DNA from: Acidobacteriota bacterium
Lineage (GTDB): Bacteria > Acidobacteriota > HRBIN11
Reading direction: 5' to 3'
Assembly (NCBI GenBank): GCA_030550225.1
Contig: JAUQPV010000004.1
Location: forward strand, 1 to 32,927
DNA length: 32,927 bases
The translations under genes were made by a program, and so were the position numbers. Below the pieces are notes generated by a model that was not told where the DNA came from, ran no database searches, and was given only the letters and a program-made list of their open reading frames with translations. This document shows, piece after piece, positions 8,297 to 16,739 of the stretch (the first letter of the stretch is position 1; each line of letters opens with the position of its first letter).

Positions 8297-8311
8297 GCCT
8301 CCCGGGGCCTC

Positions 8312-8356
8312 CCACTGGAGAAACCCATTCAAGGGGAGGCTTAAAGGGTTCAGTGG
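8312..8356 (-). other. Imperfect stem-loop in the ftsA-ftsZ spacer
   Basis: CCACTG (8312-8317) plus AACCC (8322-8326) pair with GGGTT (8346-8350) plus CAGTGG (8351-8356), giving 11 bp with one bulge and a 19-nt loop. It lies in the 131-nt space between the ftsA stop and the ftsZ start. No T-run follows in the transcription direction. It may be an RNA processing or stability element; no clear promoter was recognised in this spacer. Confidence 0.4.
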
Positions 8357-8409
8357 ATTTCAGGTCCGGTCCCACCAGGACTCTAAGCGATCAGGCGAGA
8401 CCGGGGCCT

Positions 8410-9675
8410 TTAGGGCACCATATTACGGACCCACTGCCACAGACGCTTGGGGATACCGACCCTCCGCTGCAGGCGGGAACGCCATTCGTCGTCCTGCGCC
8501 ACCAGCTGGACGATCCCACAGGCGACGGCATAGACCGGCGAGTTCACGACGTCTCGGAGGCCTTCGATATTTATAGGATAGCCGACGCGAACGGGCATTT
8601 CAAACACAGCGCGTGCGACCCGGTCGATGCCTCCCAGCAAGGCGCCGCCGCCGGTCAAGACGACCCGATGGACGAGGTCGATCATCCGAACGTGTTCCAA
8701 GTGCTGGCGGATGAGATAGAGAAGCTCTTCGGCCCGGGCTTCCAGGATCTCGGCGATCCGACGCCGGGGAACCAGTTGGGGCGAGGACCGGGGCTGGAGG
8801 GACGGCACGGGGACCATCTCCGTGTCGGACGGACTGCCCTCCCCCGGCGTCTCACCGGGCGGCGACGGTGCCTCGTAGACGGCCCCAACCAGACGCTTGA
8901 GGCGTTCCGCCTCATGGGGCGGCGTGTCCAGTACGCTGGCCACGTCGAGCGTGAACTGATGGCCACCCAGGGGCAGGATGTATGAGTGATAGAGACTCTC
9001 GTTTTTGATGACGACGAAGCCCGTCGTCCCGGCCCCGATGTCGACGACCAGGACGCCTTGCTCCCGTTCGAAGTCGTTGGTGACGCTGTAAGCCGACGCC
9101 AGGGGCGTCAGAAAGTATCGAAGCGCCCGCAGACCGGCCATCTCCACGCACCGGTTCACGTTATTAAGGACCGTCTGGGGGAGCGTCACGACGTGAAAGT
9201 CGGCTTCCAGCTTGGTCCCCTCCATGTCGACGGGATTACGCACGCCCGGCATGCTGTCGACGATGAACTGCTGGGCCAGCATGTGGAGGATGACCTGGCC
9301 CGACGGCAAGCTCAAGCTGTGGAGGGCGCTCTCCCGGACCCGCTCGACATCGGGCCGCCGAATGGGCTGGGCCTGGCCCGTCGGCGTCAGCGTGATGATC
9401 CCCTTCACGTTAAAGCAAGTCACGAACTCGCCGTTGACATTGATGTAGACCTCGTTCAATCGGACGCCGGCCATCTTGGAGGCTTCCAGGACCGTCTCCC
9501 GCAAGATCTTCACAAGGGGCTGGAGGTCCACGATACGCCCGTTCTCGACGCCAGCGCTTGTCTGTTTGGAAGCACCCAGGACCTCGACGACGGGAGCGTC
9601 CTTCTTATCCAGGGCAATGCGAGCGATCACGCAACAGACCTTGTGCGAGCCGATATCCAGGGCGCCGACGATCAT
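8410..9675 (-). CDS. ftsA: Cell division protein FtsA
   Basis: 421 residues. Actin-fold ATPase motifs are present: phosphate 1 ALDIGSHKVCCVI (5-17), phosphate 2 VVDIGAGTTGFVV (210-222) and the adenosine motif VVLTGGGALLGGI (338-350). The SHS2/1C subdomain lies at about 85-160. The C-terminus IPKRLWQWVRNMVP is the expected amphipathic membrane-binding helix. A proline, serine and acidic loop at about 268-302 (SPPGETPGEGSPSD and following) is longer than usual and looks like a disordered insertion. FtsA ties FtsZ filaments to the inner membrane. The start ATG overlaps the ftsQ stop by 4 nt. Confidence 0.96.
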   Translation of the reverse strand: MIVGALDIGSHKVCCVIARIALDKKDAPVVEVLGASKQTSAGVENGRIVDLQPLVKILRETVLEASKMAGVRLNEVYINVNGEFVTCFNVKGIITLTPTGQAQPIRRPDVERVRESALHSLSLPSGQVILHMLAQQFIVDSMPGVRNPVDMEGTKLEADFHVVTLPQTVLNNVNRCVEMAGLRALRYFLTPLASAYSVTNDFEREQGVLVVDIGAGTTGFVVIKNESLYHSYILPLGGHQFTLDVASVLDTPPHEAERLKRLVGAVYEAPSPPGETPGEGSPSDTEMVPVPSLQPRSSPQLVPRRRIAEILEARAEELLYLIRQHLEHVRMIDLVHRVVLTGGGALLGGIDRVARAVFEMPVRVGYPINIEGLRDVVNSPVYAVACGIVQLVAQDDEWRSRLQRRVGIPKRLWQWVRNMVP

Positions 9676-10490
9676 GAGCCGTCCCTAAGCGGGCGAAGGT
9701 AGATGTAGCCGTCGAACCGAAGGTCGATTTCCTTCCGTTCCCGAAGGACTTGCGGCAGGACCTGTTCGTCCCACTGCGCGCGGAGTTCTTGCAATCGCCG
9801 ACGGTACCACCGGCGACATCGCTCGACGTCTGGCCCGCAGTCGTCCGTCAGTAAAATGCGAGTCTGGGGTTGGCTGAGTTCTAAAGCCATCTCAGGTCCC
9901 CATCGGAGCCAGAGCGTTTGGTCGAGGAGCCACGCGTGGTCCCGGCGTAAGACCTCGACGACCGCCCGAACCGGATAAAATCGAGCGTCCGGCCGACCGA
10001 CCCCATTATAGACGATCAGGGGACGCCACGCCGGGTCGTTGAGGTCGCCCTGGAACCACAGGAAGGGAACGCCTTCGGCGTCCACGAGCCGCACGCCCGT
10101 AGCGTCTTGGAGGACGGCGAAGGGCTTCCGCTCGACGATGAAGACGTGAATCGTGTCCGGCCATTGCTTGCGCACGACGACATGCCGGACGACCGGGACC
10201 CGTCGGAGGGATTCGGTGATCGCCCGGGTCGATACGGCCATCATCGGCTGGCCCACGACCGTCCACTCGAGGTTCGCCCGAAGCTTCGAGACGTCCAGGT
10301 AGTGGGCCCCGTGCCACATGACCGACCGGACCCGACCGACCGCCAGGCCATACAGAATCGACCCGACGGTGGCACCCATCAGGAGCCACAGGGCGACGTG
10401 TCCCCAGAACCGCCCGGACCTCAAACGACGGGGCCGCTCGCCCCGCCTGGCCGGGTCAGTCGCCAGATTTCGATTTCGGGTTCGAGCCAT
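9672..10490 (-). CDS. ftsQ: Cell division protein FtsQ
   Basis: 272 residues from ATG 10490: a basic cytoplasmic tail, one membrane helix (WGHVALWLLMGATVGSILYGLAV, about 29-50), then a POTRA domain (about 55-125, ending VVRKQWPDTIHVFIVERKPFAVLQ) and the FtsQ beta domain. FtsQ recruits FtsL and FtsB to the divisome. This start overlaps murB by 70 nt and has only a distant GGGAG. A TTG at 10424, which overlaps the murB stop as TTGA, is a credible alternative that would give 250 residues with the membrane helix intact. The frame runs further upstream to 10694 inside murB, but that part is not FtsQ-like. Confidence 0.9.
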   Translation of the reverse strand: MARTRNRNLATDPARRGERPRRLRSGRFWGHVALWLLMGATVGSILYGLAVGRVRSVMWHGAHYLDVSKLRANLEWTVVGQPMMAVSTRAITESLRRVPVVRHVVVRKQWPDTIHVFIVERKPFAVLQDATGVRLVDAEGVPFLWFQGDLNDPAWRPLIVYNGVGRPDARFYPVRAVVEVLRRDHAWLLDQTLWLRWGPEMALELSQPQTRILLTDDCGPDVERCRRWYRRRLQELRAQWDEQVLPQVLRERKEIDLRFDGYIYLRPLRDGS

Positions 10491-11365
10491 ACGTGAAATT
10501 GCTCCCACACCCTCGACCGGGCGTATTCGATGAGTCGGACCACGTCTGACCACGTGGCCGACCCTGTGTTGACGATGAAGTTCGCATGTTTGGGCGAAAT
10601 CATCGCCCCACCGACCCGGTAGCCCTTCAGGCCGGCCCGTTCGATCAGTTGACCGGCCGAGCCGGGACCGTCCGGAGGATTCTTGAAAGCGCAACCGGCG
10701 CTCTTGTCCTGTAAGGGCTGGGTTTGCAGACGGTACCGCTTCATTTCCTGCAAGACGGCCCGGATCGTCTCGGGCGACTGGGCTTCGACGCGAAAGTCGG
10801 CCTGCAGGATGACGCTCCGTCGAGCCTGGAAGGGGCTCTTCCGGTAGCCGAATTCAGCCGGCACCGGCGTGACCCGCGTCGCCGTCGCCTGGCCCGGCTC
10901 CCAGACCCATACGGCCGTCAGGACGTCGGCGACGGACCGGCCAAAAGCACCGGCATTCATCCACACGAGACCGCCGACCTGGCCCGGGATGCCCGACATG
11001 AACTCGAGGCCGCCGAAGCCTCGCCGGGCCGCCCACATGCACAGCTTGGGGGCCGGGACACCGGCCCCGGCTTGCACGACACCGTCCGCCACCCGGACCT
11101 GGCGGAGGCGGTCCAGCTTCACGATGACCCAGGGCAGGACGCCCGTATCCGGGATGAGGACGTTGGAACCCCCGCCCAGGACCCGCCAAGGGATGTCCCG
11201 ATGAGTGAGAGTCTCTAAGACGGCGACGGCCTCTTCCAGGTCCCGGGGCCACAGGACCCATGGAGCGACGCCGCCGATTCGCAGGGTCGTCCACGGGGCC
11301 ACCGGGACGTCGGTTCGAGCCAGCCACCGGTGACGTCGGACCTCATCCTGGAGGTGCTCAAACAT
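10421..11365 (-). CDS. murB: UDP-N-acetylmuramate dehydrogenase (UDP-N-acetylenolpyruvoylglucosamine reductase) MurB
   Basis: 314 residues from ATG 11365, with AAGGAGGG upstream; the start overlaps murC by 8 nt. FAD-binding segments LGGGSNVLIPD (63-73) and SGIPGQVGGLVWMNAGAFG are clear, as are the substrate-loop GYRKSPF and the C-terminal catalytic glutamate region LEPEIEI. Length and sequence fit the shorter type II group. The proton-donor position, usually serine in AGSxFKNP, is cysteine here (SAGCAFKNP, C225). MurB uses NADPH to reduce the enolpyruvyl ether to UDP-MurNAc, just before MurC. Confidence 0.95.
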   Translation of the reverse strand: MFEHLQDEVRRHRWLARTDVPVAPWTTLRIGGVAPWVLWPRDLEEAVAVLETLTHRDIPWRVLGGGSNVLIPDTGVLPWVIVKLDRLRQVRVADGVVQAGAGVPAPKLCMWAARRGFGGLEFMSGIPGQVGGLVWMNAGAFGRSVADVLTAVWVWEPGQATATRVTPVPAEFGYRKSPFQARRSVILQADFRVEAQSPETIRAVLQEMKRYRLQTQPLQDKSAGCAFKNPPDGPGSAGQLIERAGLKGYRVGGAMISPKHANFIVNTGSATWSDVVRLIEYARSRVWEQFHVWLEPEIEIWRLTRPGGASGPVV

Positions 11366-12740
11366 CGAGCCGCCCTCCTTCCAGACGTCGGGCCAGGGCT
11401 TCCCCGACCCGGTGTACATGGCCGGCCCCGAGGGTCAAGACCAGGTCGCCGGGCTGTACCGTCGGGACCAGGACCTCGACGGCCTGCTCGAGGGAATCGC
11501 AGTACGTCACGGCCCGATGCCCGCTCTGACGGATGTCCTCGGCCAAACGCTTGGCATCGACGCCGGGGATCGGGTCCTCCCCGGCCGGATAGATCGGCAG
11601 GACGAGGAGGACGTCGGCCAGGTAAAAGCATCGGGTGAAGTCGTCCCACAGGAAAGAGACGCGTGAGTAGCGGTGGGGCTGAAAGACGACGACCAGGCGA
11701 CGGTGAAAGCCCCGGGCCGTCTCCAGCGTCCGCACGATCTCCGTCGGATGGTGGGCGTAGTCGTCGACGATCCACACGTCGTCGACCTGGGCCTTCAACT
11801 GGAAACGTCGCTCGACGCCCGTGAACCGGGCCAGGCTCTCCTCGATGCGGTCCCAGGGGATGCCGATGAAGCGGGCCGTGGCGACGGTCGCCAGGGCGTT
11901 CAGTACGTTGTGCGCCCCCGGGATGCTCAGTCGCAGGGCCCGGTCCTCGCCCTCGCCGTGGACCCGAAAGTGGACCTGCCAGCCGTCCAGCCGCACGTCG
12001 TCGGCCCAGTAATGACTCTGCGGGTTCAGGCCGTACGTGATGACCCGCCGCTTCAGCCGGAACAGGATGCTCTGGACCTGGGGGTCCTCCAGACAAACGA
12101 TGGCGGCCCCGTAGAAGGGGACCTGGTTGCAGAACTGCACGAAGGCGTCCTTCAAGGCGTCGAAATGACCGTATCGGTCCAAGTGCTCCCGGTCGATGTT
12201 CGTCACGACGGCGATGATGGGCGTCAGTCGCAAAAACGAACCGTCGCTCTCGTCGCTCTCGACGACGATCCAGGAACCCTTCCCCAGGTAAGCGTTCGTC
12301 CCCAGGGCCTTCAGTCGACCCCCGATGACCATCGTCGGGTCTAGACCGGCGTCGGCCAGGACCATCCCGATCATCGAGGTCGTCGTCGTCTTCCCGTGCG
12401 CCCCGGCGATGGCGATGCCCTGCTTGAGGCGCATGAGCTCCGTGAGCATTTCGACACGATGGATCACGGGAATGCCCCGTCGCCGGGCCTCCAGGACCTC
12501 GGGATTGTCGTCTCGAATGGCCGACGAGATGACGACCACGTCGGCGCCTTCGACGTGCTCGGGCCGGTGCCCGATGAAAACCCGGGCCCCGAAACGCTCC
12601 AAGCGCTCCAGGACCGGGGACGCCGCCAGGTCCGAACCCTGCACCCTGTATCCCATATTCAGGAGGAGTTCGGCGATCCCGCTCATGCCCGTGCCGCCGA
12701 TGCCGACCATGTGGATACACGTAGGCTTGGGAACAAACAT
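11358..12740 (-). CDS. murC: UDP-N-acetylmuramate--L-alanine ligase MurC
   Basis: 460 residues from ATG 12740, 4 nt after the murG stop. The N-terminal Rossmann part begins IHMVGIGGTGMSGIAELL. The Mur-ligase P-loop GAHGKTTTT is at 113-121, followed by VVESDESDGSFL, NIDREHLDRYG, the AHNVLNALA loop, DDYAHHPTEI and FQPHRYSR, all typical of MurC. It adds the first amino acid (L-Ala) to UDP-MurNAc using ATP in the cytoplasm. An upstream in-frame ATG at 12824 lies inside murG and is rejected as the start. Confidence 0.96.
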   Translation of the reverse strand: MFVPKPTCIHMVGIGGTGMSGIAELLLNMGYRVQGSDLAASPVLERLERFGARVFIGHRPEHVEGADVVVISSAIRDDNPEVLEARRRGIPVIHRVEMLTELMRLKQGIAIAGAHGKTTTTSMIGMVLADAGLDPTMVIGGRLKALGTNAYLGKGSWIVVESDESDGSFLRLTPIIAVVTNIDREHLDRYGHFDALKDAFVQFCNQVPFYGAAIVCLEDPQVQSILFRLKRRVITYGLNPQSHYWADDVRLDGWQVHFRVHGEGEDRALRLSIPGAHNVLNALATVATARFIGIPWDRIEESLARFTGVERRFQLKAQVDDVWIVDDYAHHPTEIVRTLETARGFHRRLVVVFQPHRYSRVSFLWDDFTRCFYLADVLLVLPIYPAGEDPIPGVDAKRLAEDIRQSGHRAVTYCDSLEQAVEVLVPTVQPGDLVLTLGAGHVHRVGEALARRLEGGRLDV

Positions 12741-12744
12741 CGTC

Positions 12745-13842
12745 TTACCCCGCTGGAAGGACCAACGCGTTGGACAAAGAAGGATGCAGGGCCTCGACCC
12801 ACTCCCAAAAGGCCCTCGCCGCATGGGGCCACGCCAAGCGCCCGGCCCGTTCCCGGACTTCCCGCCACCGGTCAGGGCGATTATACAACTCGATCAAGAG
12901 GCGGGCCAAGTCGTCTGGGGTCATCGTCTGACGGAACATCAGGGCCGCGCCCCGATCAGCCCAGTACTGGGCGTTCGCCCGCTGGTGGTCTCCGGCGACG
13001 CCTTCCAAGGGTACGAGGACGGCCGCCATGCGAGCCGCCGCGATCTCGGCCAGCGTCGTACTCCCGGCCCGGCTGATCACGACGTGGGCCCAGCCGTAGT
13101 GGGGCCCGATCGGGTCCAGAAAGTCGGCGACCTGCGCCGGCACATCGGCCTCTCGGTACCGGGCCCGTACGGCCTCTGCCTCCTGCGGTCCCGCTTGGTG
13201 AACGACCTCGACTTCCCAGCCGAGTCGCCGAACTTGGGCCAAGGCCACCGGGACGACGGCGTTCAGAAAGCGCGAACCCTGACTGCCGCCGACGACCAGG
13301 ACCCGAAAGGGCGGCCACGGCGGCCGTTCCCACGGGAGCTCGAAGAACTCCCGCCGGACCGGATTGCCGACCGTCTCCACGGGACACCGCCAGCGCCCCT
13401 CGACGGGATAGGTCAGGGCCAGACCCTGAGCCCACCGACTGATCCACCGAGTGGCCCAGCCCGGCGCGACGTTCTGCTCGTGCAGAAAGACAGGCACGCC
13501 CAGCCATCGGGCCGCCACGGCGGCGGCGACGCCCGCATAGCCGCCCGAGCTGACGACGACGTCGGGCCGCCACCGACGCAGGCGCCGATAGGCGACCCAG
13601 AGGCTCTGCCCAAGCCCCAGGCCCGCTCGGAACGCCTCGACGGGTCGCTTCCCCCGCAGGCCCCGGACCGGCAGAAGGCAGACCTCCCAATCGTCCGGGA
13701 GCCGCCGGCGGGCCTCCACGCCGTAGCGGGAGCCCACGTAGAGACAACGCAGGCCGGCGTACCGCCGACGGGCTTCCTCACCTAAGGCGACCAGGGGGTA
13801 CAGGTGCCCGCCGCTTCCGCCGCCCGTCAGCACGATGCGCAT
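12745..13842 (-). CDS. murG: UDP-GlcNAc--undecaprenyl-PP-MurNAc-pentapeptide GlcNAc transferase MurG
   Basis: 365 residues from ATG 13842 (MRIVLTGGGSGGHLYP), which has GGAAGGTGGAG upstream. The frame is open to 14061, but that part overlaps ftsW and is not family-like. GT-B fold motifs: the N-terminal glycine-rich loop, VVSSGGYAGVAAAVAA, FLHEQNVAPGWATR, VVGGSQGSRFLN and the nucleotide-sugar region ISRAGSTTLAEIAAARMAAVLVPLEGVAGDHQ. MurG makes lipid II from lipid I at the inner face of the membrane. It lies after ftsW across a 41-nt gap that contains a short heptamer tract. Confidence 0.96.
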   Translation of the reverse strand: MRIVLTGGGSGGHLYPLVALGEEARRRYAGLRCLYVGSRYGVEARRRLPDDWEVCLLPVRGLRGKRPVEAFRAGLGLGQSLWVAYRRLRRWRPDVVVSSGGYAGVAAAVAARWLGVPVFLHEQNVAPGWATRWISRWAQGLALTYPVEGRWRCPVETVGNPVRREFFELPWERPPWPPFRVLVVGGSQGSRFLNAVVPVALAQVRRLGWEVEVVHQAGPQEAEAVRARYREADVPAQVADFLDPIGPHYGWAHVVISRAGSTTLAEIAAARMAAVLVPLEGVAGDHQRANAQYWADRGAALMFRQTMTPDDLARLLIELYNRPDRWREVRERAGRLAWPHAARAFWEWVEALHPSLSNALVLPAG

Positions 13843-13853
13843 GGCTCCACCTT

Positions 13854-13873
13854 CCGTATCCCGCATCCCATAC
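13854..13873 (-). repeat. Short G-rich heptamer tract in the ftsW-murG junction
   Basis: On the transcribed strand the junction reads TAT-GGGATGC-GGGATAC-GG: two complete 7-nt units plus flanks, starting 10 nt after the ftsW stop. The period is the same as in the larger arrays at 16481-16739 and 23145-23229, though the unit differs. It is too short to rule out chance by itself. Confidence 0.4.
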
Positions 13874-13883
13874 TCTCCGCGTC

Positions 13884-15011
13884 TCAGTCCGTCGCCCCCA
13901 GCCGTACATGGTCCTCGGCGATGCTGATCAGGATCCCCGTCGCCAGCGAGTACAGCAGATACGCCGTGCCGCCGTACGATATAAAGGGCAGGACCGTCCC
14001 CTTCGGCGGCACCAGGCCGACCGACACCGTGATGTTCAAGAAGGCTTGAAAACAGATCCATACGGCGATCCCGACGGCCATGACCCGACCGGCCGGGAGC
14101 CGAGCCCGCCGGGCCGCCGTCAGGCCCAGTCCAAAGTAGGCGCCATACAGTGCCACGACCAAGAGGGTCGCCGGCAGGCCGAGTTCTTCCCCGAGAATGG
14201 CGAACACGTAGTCGTTATGGGGCTCGGGCAGATAGTAGAGCTTCTGCAAGCTCCGGCCGTATCCCGTGCCCCACAAGCCGCCGTGCCCTAAGGCGATGAG
14301 GGCCTGCCGCTGTTGGTAGCCCGTCGTCTGTGCATGGGCCTCCAGGTCCAGGAACGCCAAGACTCGGTCCTTCCAGTGACGGGGCACGTCGACCCACAGG
14401 AGGAACGCCAGGCCGATGACGGCCGCCGCCACGGCCGCCCCCAGGGCCATCTGCCGGAGAGACACCTGGCCGATAAAGACCATGCTCCCGGCGATGCAAA
14501 GGAGGATCAGGGCATTGCCCAAGTCCGGCTCCCGCACGATCAGGACGGCCCAGAGAGCCGTCACGAGGCCGGCGTAGGCCACCTGGCTAAGACGGTCCCG
14601 AAAGGCTTGGCGGCCCTGCCGGTGGACCAAAAAGGCGATGTAGACGATGATGCCCAGCTTGGCCAACTCGGACGGCTGAAACGATAGGAGGGGTCCCCAC
14701 CGAATCCAGCGGTGGACACCCCGGACCGGCGGAAGCCAAAAGACGGCGATGAGGAGGGCCGGGCAGACGAAAAAGAAGGCCCGGGCTACCGACGGATAGA
14801 CCCAGAAGTTATAGGGGACCCGGGCCGCCAGGAGCAGAGCACCGGTCCCGACCAGTGTGTAAAGGACCTGCCGCTTCAGAAAGAACAGGGGGTCGCCGAA
14901 CCGTTCCTGCGCGATCAAGACAGGGGCGCTCCCGCCCATCAAGAGACCGACGCCCGAGAGGAGACCCCACACGACCAGGATGCTCGTCGAAATCCTCATC
15001 CAGCCCTTCAT
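13884..15011 (-). CDS. ftsW: Septal peptidoglycan glycosyltransferase FtsW (SEDS family)
   Basis: 375 residues with about ten hydrophobic helices. Family signatures: GVHRWIRWGPLLSFQPSELAK, VREPDLGNALILL, LGHGGLWGTGYGRSLQKL, PEPHNDYVFAILGEELG (containing the conserved catalytic-region aspartate) and VPPKGTVLPFISYGGT. The last two together with placement between murD and murG support FtsW rather than RodA. It polymerises lipid II at the septum with FtsI. The start ATG 15011 overlaps the murD stop by 4 nt; a second in-frame ATG at 14999 is possible. Confidence 0.95.
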   Translation of the reverse strand: MKGWMRISTSILVVWGLLSGVGLLMGGSAPVLIAQERFGDPLFFLKRQVLYTLVGTGALLLAARVPYNFWVYPSVARAFFFVCPALLIAVFWLPPVRGVHRWIRWGPLLSFQPSELAKLGIIVYIAFLVHRQGRQAFRDRLSQVAYAGLVTALWAVLIVREPDLGNALILLCIAGSMVFIGQVSLRQMALGAAVAAAVIGLAFLLWVDVPRHWKDRVLAFLDLEAHAQTTGYQQRQALIALGHGGLWGTGYGRSLQKLYYLPEPHNDYVFAILGEELGLPATLLVVALYGAYFGLGLTAARRARLPAGRVMAVGIAVWICFQAFLNITVSVGLVPPKGTVLPFISYGGTAYLLYSLATGILISIAEDHVRLGATD

Positions 15012-16468
15012 GCCGTCGACTCCTCGAGCGTGCGCTTCAGGTCCAAGACGGCCTTTCGGAAGACGTCGCCCCGGTGGGCGTAGCCCCGAAACATGTCAAA
15101 ACTGGCACAGGCCGGCGACAACAGCACGGCATCGCCGGGCTGGGCCATCGTGAAGGCGACCCGCACGGCTTCTTCCATGTCAGCGGCCTCGACCATCGGT
15201 ACGCCGGTCCCAGCCCACGCCGCCCGGATTTGGGCCCGGTCCTCACCGATCAGGACGACGGCCCGGGCCCTTTCCGCCAGGAGAGACCGCAGGGACCGCA
15301 CGTCCTGGCCCTTGGCCTGGCCGCCGGCAATCAGGACGACGGGGCGGGTCATGCTGGTCAGGGCCCACCGGACGGCGTGCACGTTTGTCGCCTTCGAGTC
15401 GTCGTAAAAGTCGACGTCTCGGATGCGGGCGACCCACTCGAGCCGGTGGGGTGGGGCCGTCAGGCGACGGACACTCGTCCGGATCTGGGGGAGCGTCAGA
15501 CGCAGGGCCACACCGGTCAGGATGACGGCCAGGAGGTTCGCCACCATGAAGGGCCACGGCGTCGACAGAAGACGGACCGGCCCGATCGGATAGGTCCGGC
15601 CCCACCAGAGCAGGAGCCAGTCGTCCCGGACGCCAGCGCCCGGGTACCACCGCCCGGAGAGACCAAAGCTCAACAGCCGGGCCGGGATGGACCGATAAGC
15701 CTCCCAGAGGTGCCGCTCGTCGCCGTTGACGATAGCCCAGTCATCGGGTCGCTGACGCTCAAAAAGCCGAAGCTTGGCGGCCACATAGTCGGCGACTGAC
15801 CCATGCCAGTCCAGGTGGTCCTGGTCGACGTTCAGTAAGACGGCTACGTCGGGCCGAAAGACGTTCAGCCCGTGCAGTTGGAAGCTACTCAGCTCGATGA
15901 CGTAGTAACTCCCCGGCCGAGCGTGGCGCACGAGTCGGGAGACAGGCTCGCCGATGTTGCCCCCGACGACCGTCGGGAGCCCCGCCTCGGTCAGGACCTG
16001 GCCGACCCACTGGGTCGTCGTCGTCTTACCGTTCGTGCCGGTGATGCCGATCCACGTCCCCGGCGGGGCGACCATGTAGCCGAGCTCGAATTCCGGGAGG
16101 ACCGCCTTACCCCGTGCTCGGGCCCGCTCGAGCCATGGATGCCAAGGCCGAAAGCCGGGCGACACGACAAGGCAGTCCCAGGCGTCCACGAAGGCGGCGT
16201 CCGCCGGCCGGGCATACGTCTCGACACCGGCCGCCGCCAGGGCCTGCCAGCGGGACCGCCGGTCAGGGTCCCAGGCGGCTGGGTCGCCTTCGTCGGCGAC
16301 GGCCAGGGCCGCCGGCCGGGCGACCGCCCGGATGAGGTCGAGCGCCGCCTGACCCGAGACGCCAAAGCCCAGGACGAGGACCCGCCGACCGTCGAGGAAG
16401 TCCCGGAGCGTCAAAACGCCGGGACCCGGAACTTCGAGTCGTGCCGACACGTCGGGCAAGACGACCAT
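15008..16468 (-). CDS. murD: UDP-N-acetylmuramoyl-L-alanine--D-glutamate ligase MurD
   Basis: 486 residues, slightly longer than most MurD. Rossmann start RRVLVLGFGVSGQAAL, P-loop GITGTNGKTTTT (141-152), GGNIGEP, IELSSFQLHGL, NVDQDHLDWHG, the C-terminal DDSKATNVHAV and the diagnostic LSPACASFDMFRGYAHRGDVF region broken only by minor changes. It adds D-Glu to UDP-MurNAc-L-Ala. ATG 16468 is the first start after the heptamer array that separates it from mraY; the upstream Shine-Dalgarno is weak (GGGGA). Translation is therefore probably not coupled to mraY, unlike most junctions in the run. Confidence 0.95.
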   Translation of the reverse strand: MVVLPDVSARLEVPGPGVLTLRDFLDGRRVLVLGFGVSGQAALDLIRAVARPAALAVADEGDPAAWDPDRRSRWQALAAAGVETYARPADAAFVDAWDCLVVSPGFRPWHPWLERARARGKAVLPEFELGYMVAPPGTWIGITGTNGKTTTTQWVGQVLTEAGLPTVVGGNIGEPVSRLVRHARPGSYYVIELSSFQLHGLNVFRPDVAVLLNVDQDHLDWHGSVADYVAAKLRLFERQRPDDWAIVNGDERHLWEAYRSIPARLLSFGLSGRWYPGAGVRDDWLLLWWGRTYPIGPVRLLSTPWPFMVANLLAVILTGVALRLTLPQIRTSVRRLTAPPHRLEWVARIRDVDFYDDSKATNVHAVRWALTSMTRPVVLIAGGQAKGQDVRSLRSLLAERARAVVLIGEDRAQIRAAWAGTGVPMVEAADMEEAVRVAFTMAQPGDAVLLSPACASFDMFRGYAHRGDVFRKAVLDLKRTLEESTA

Positions 16469-16480
16469 TTTGGAATCCCC

Positions 16481-16739
16481 GGGTTGGGTACTGGGTGTTA
16501 GGTGTTAGGTGTTGGGTGTTGGGTGTTAGGTGCTGGGTGCTGGGTGTTGGGTGAAAAGGGGCCGCGAACGATGAACCCGACGGGGTCACCCCGAAATGCC
16601 CCATCCCGAGACGAGGCAAACCAAGCTTCCACGACAGGTCTGGGATCCATGGCCTGTGGTCTTTCATACCCAGCACCCAACACCCAACACCTAACACCTA
16701 ACACCCAACACCCAGCACCTAACACCCAACACCCAACCC
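16481..16739. repeat. Large inverted array of a G-rich heptamer in the mraY-murD junction
   Basis: Two arms of about ten 7-nt units each (consensus GTGYTRG) lie in opposite orientation: 16481-16553 as written and 16668-16739 as its reverse complement. A 114-nt centre (16554-16667) separates them. The arms could pair over about 70 nt, and the GGG runs 4 nt apart could instead form quadruplexes. Small hairpins occur in the centre (CGGGG-TCA-CCCCG; ACAGG with CCTGT). The second arm ends exactly where the mraY stop codon begins. I see no gene here. Confidence 0.85.

Noticed and set aside
12325..13785. Long open frame opposite murC/murG (and similar long antisense frames, such as opposite the two permeases at 3082-4290)
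   Set aside because: High GC and strong codon bias leave long stop-free antisense frames. They lack family similarity and a sensible start, and lie fully inside well-supported genes.
16481..16739. CRISPR-like array
   Set aside because: The unit is only 7 nt with no unique spacers, the two arms are inverted, and no cas genes are nearby.
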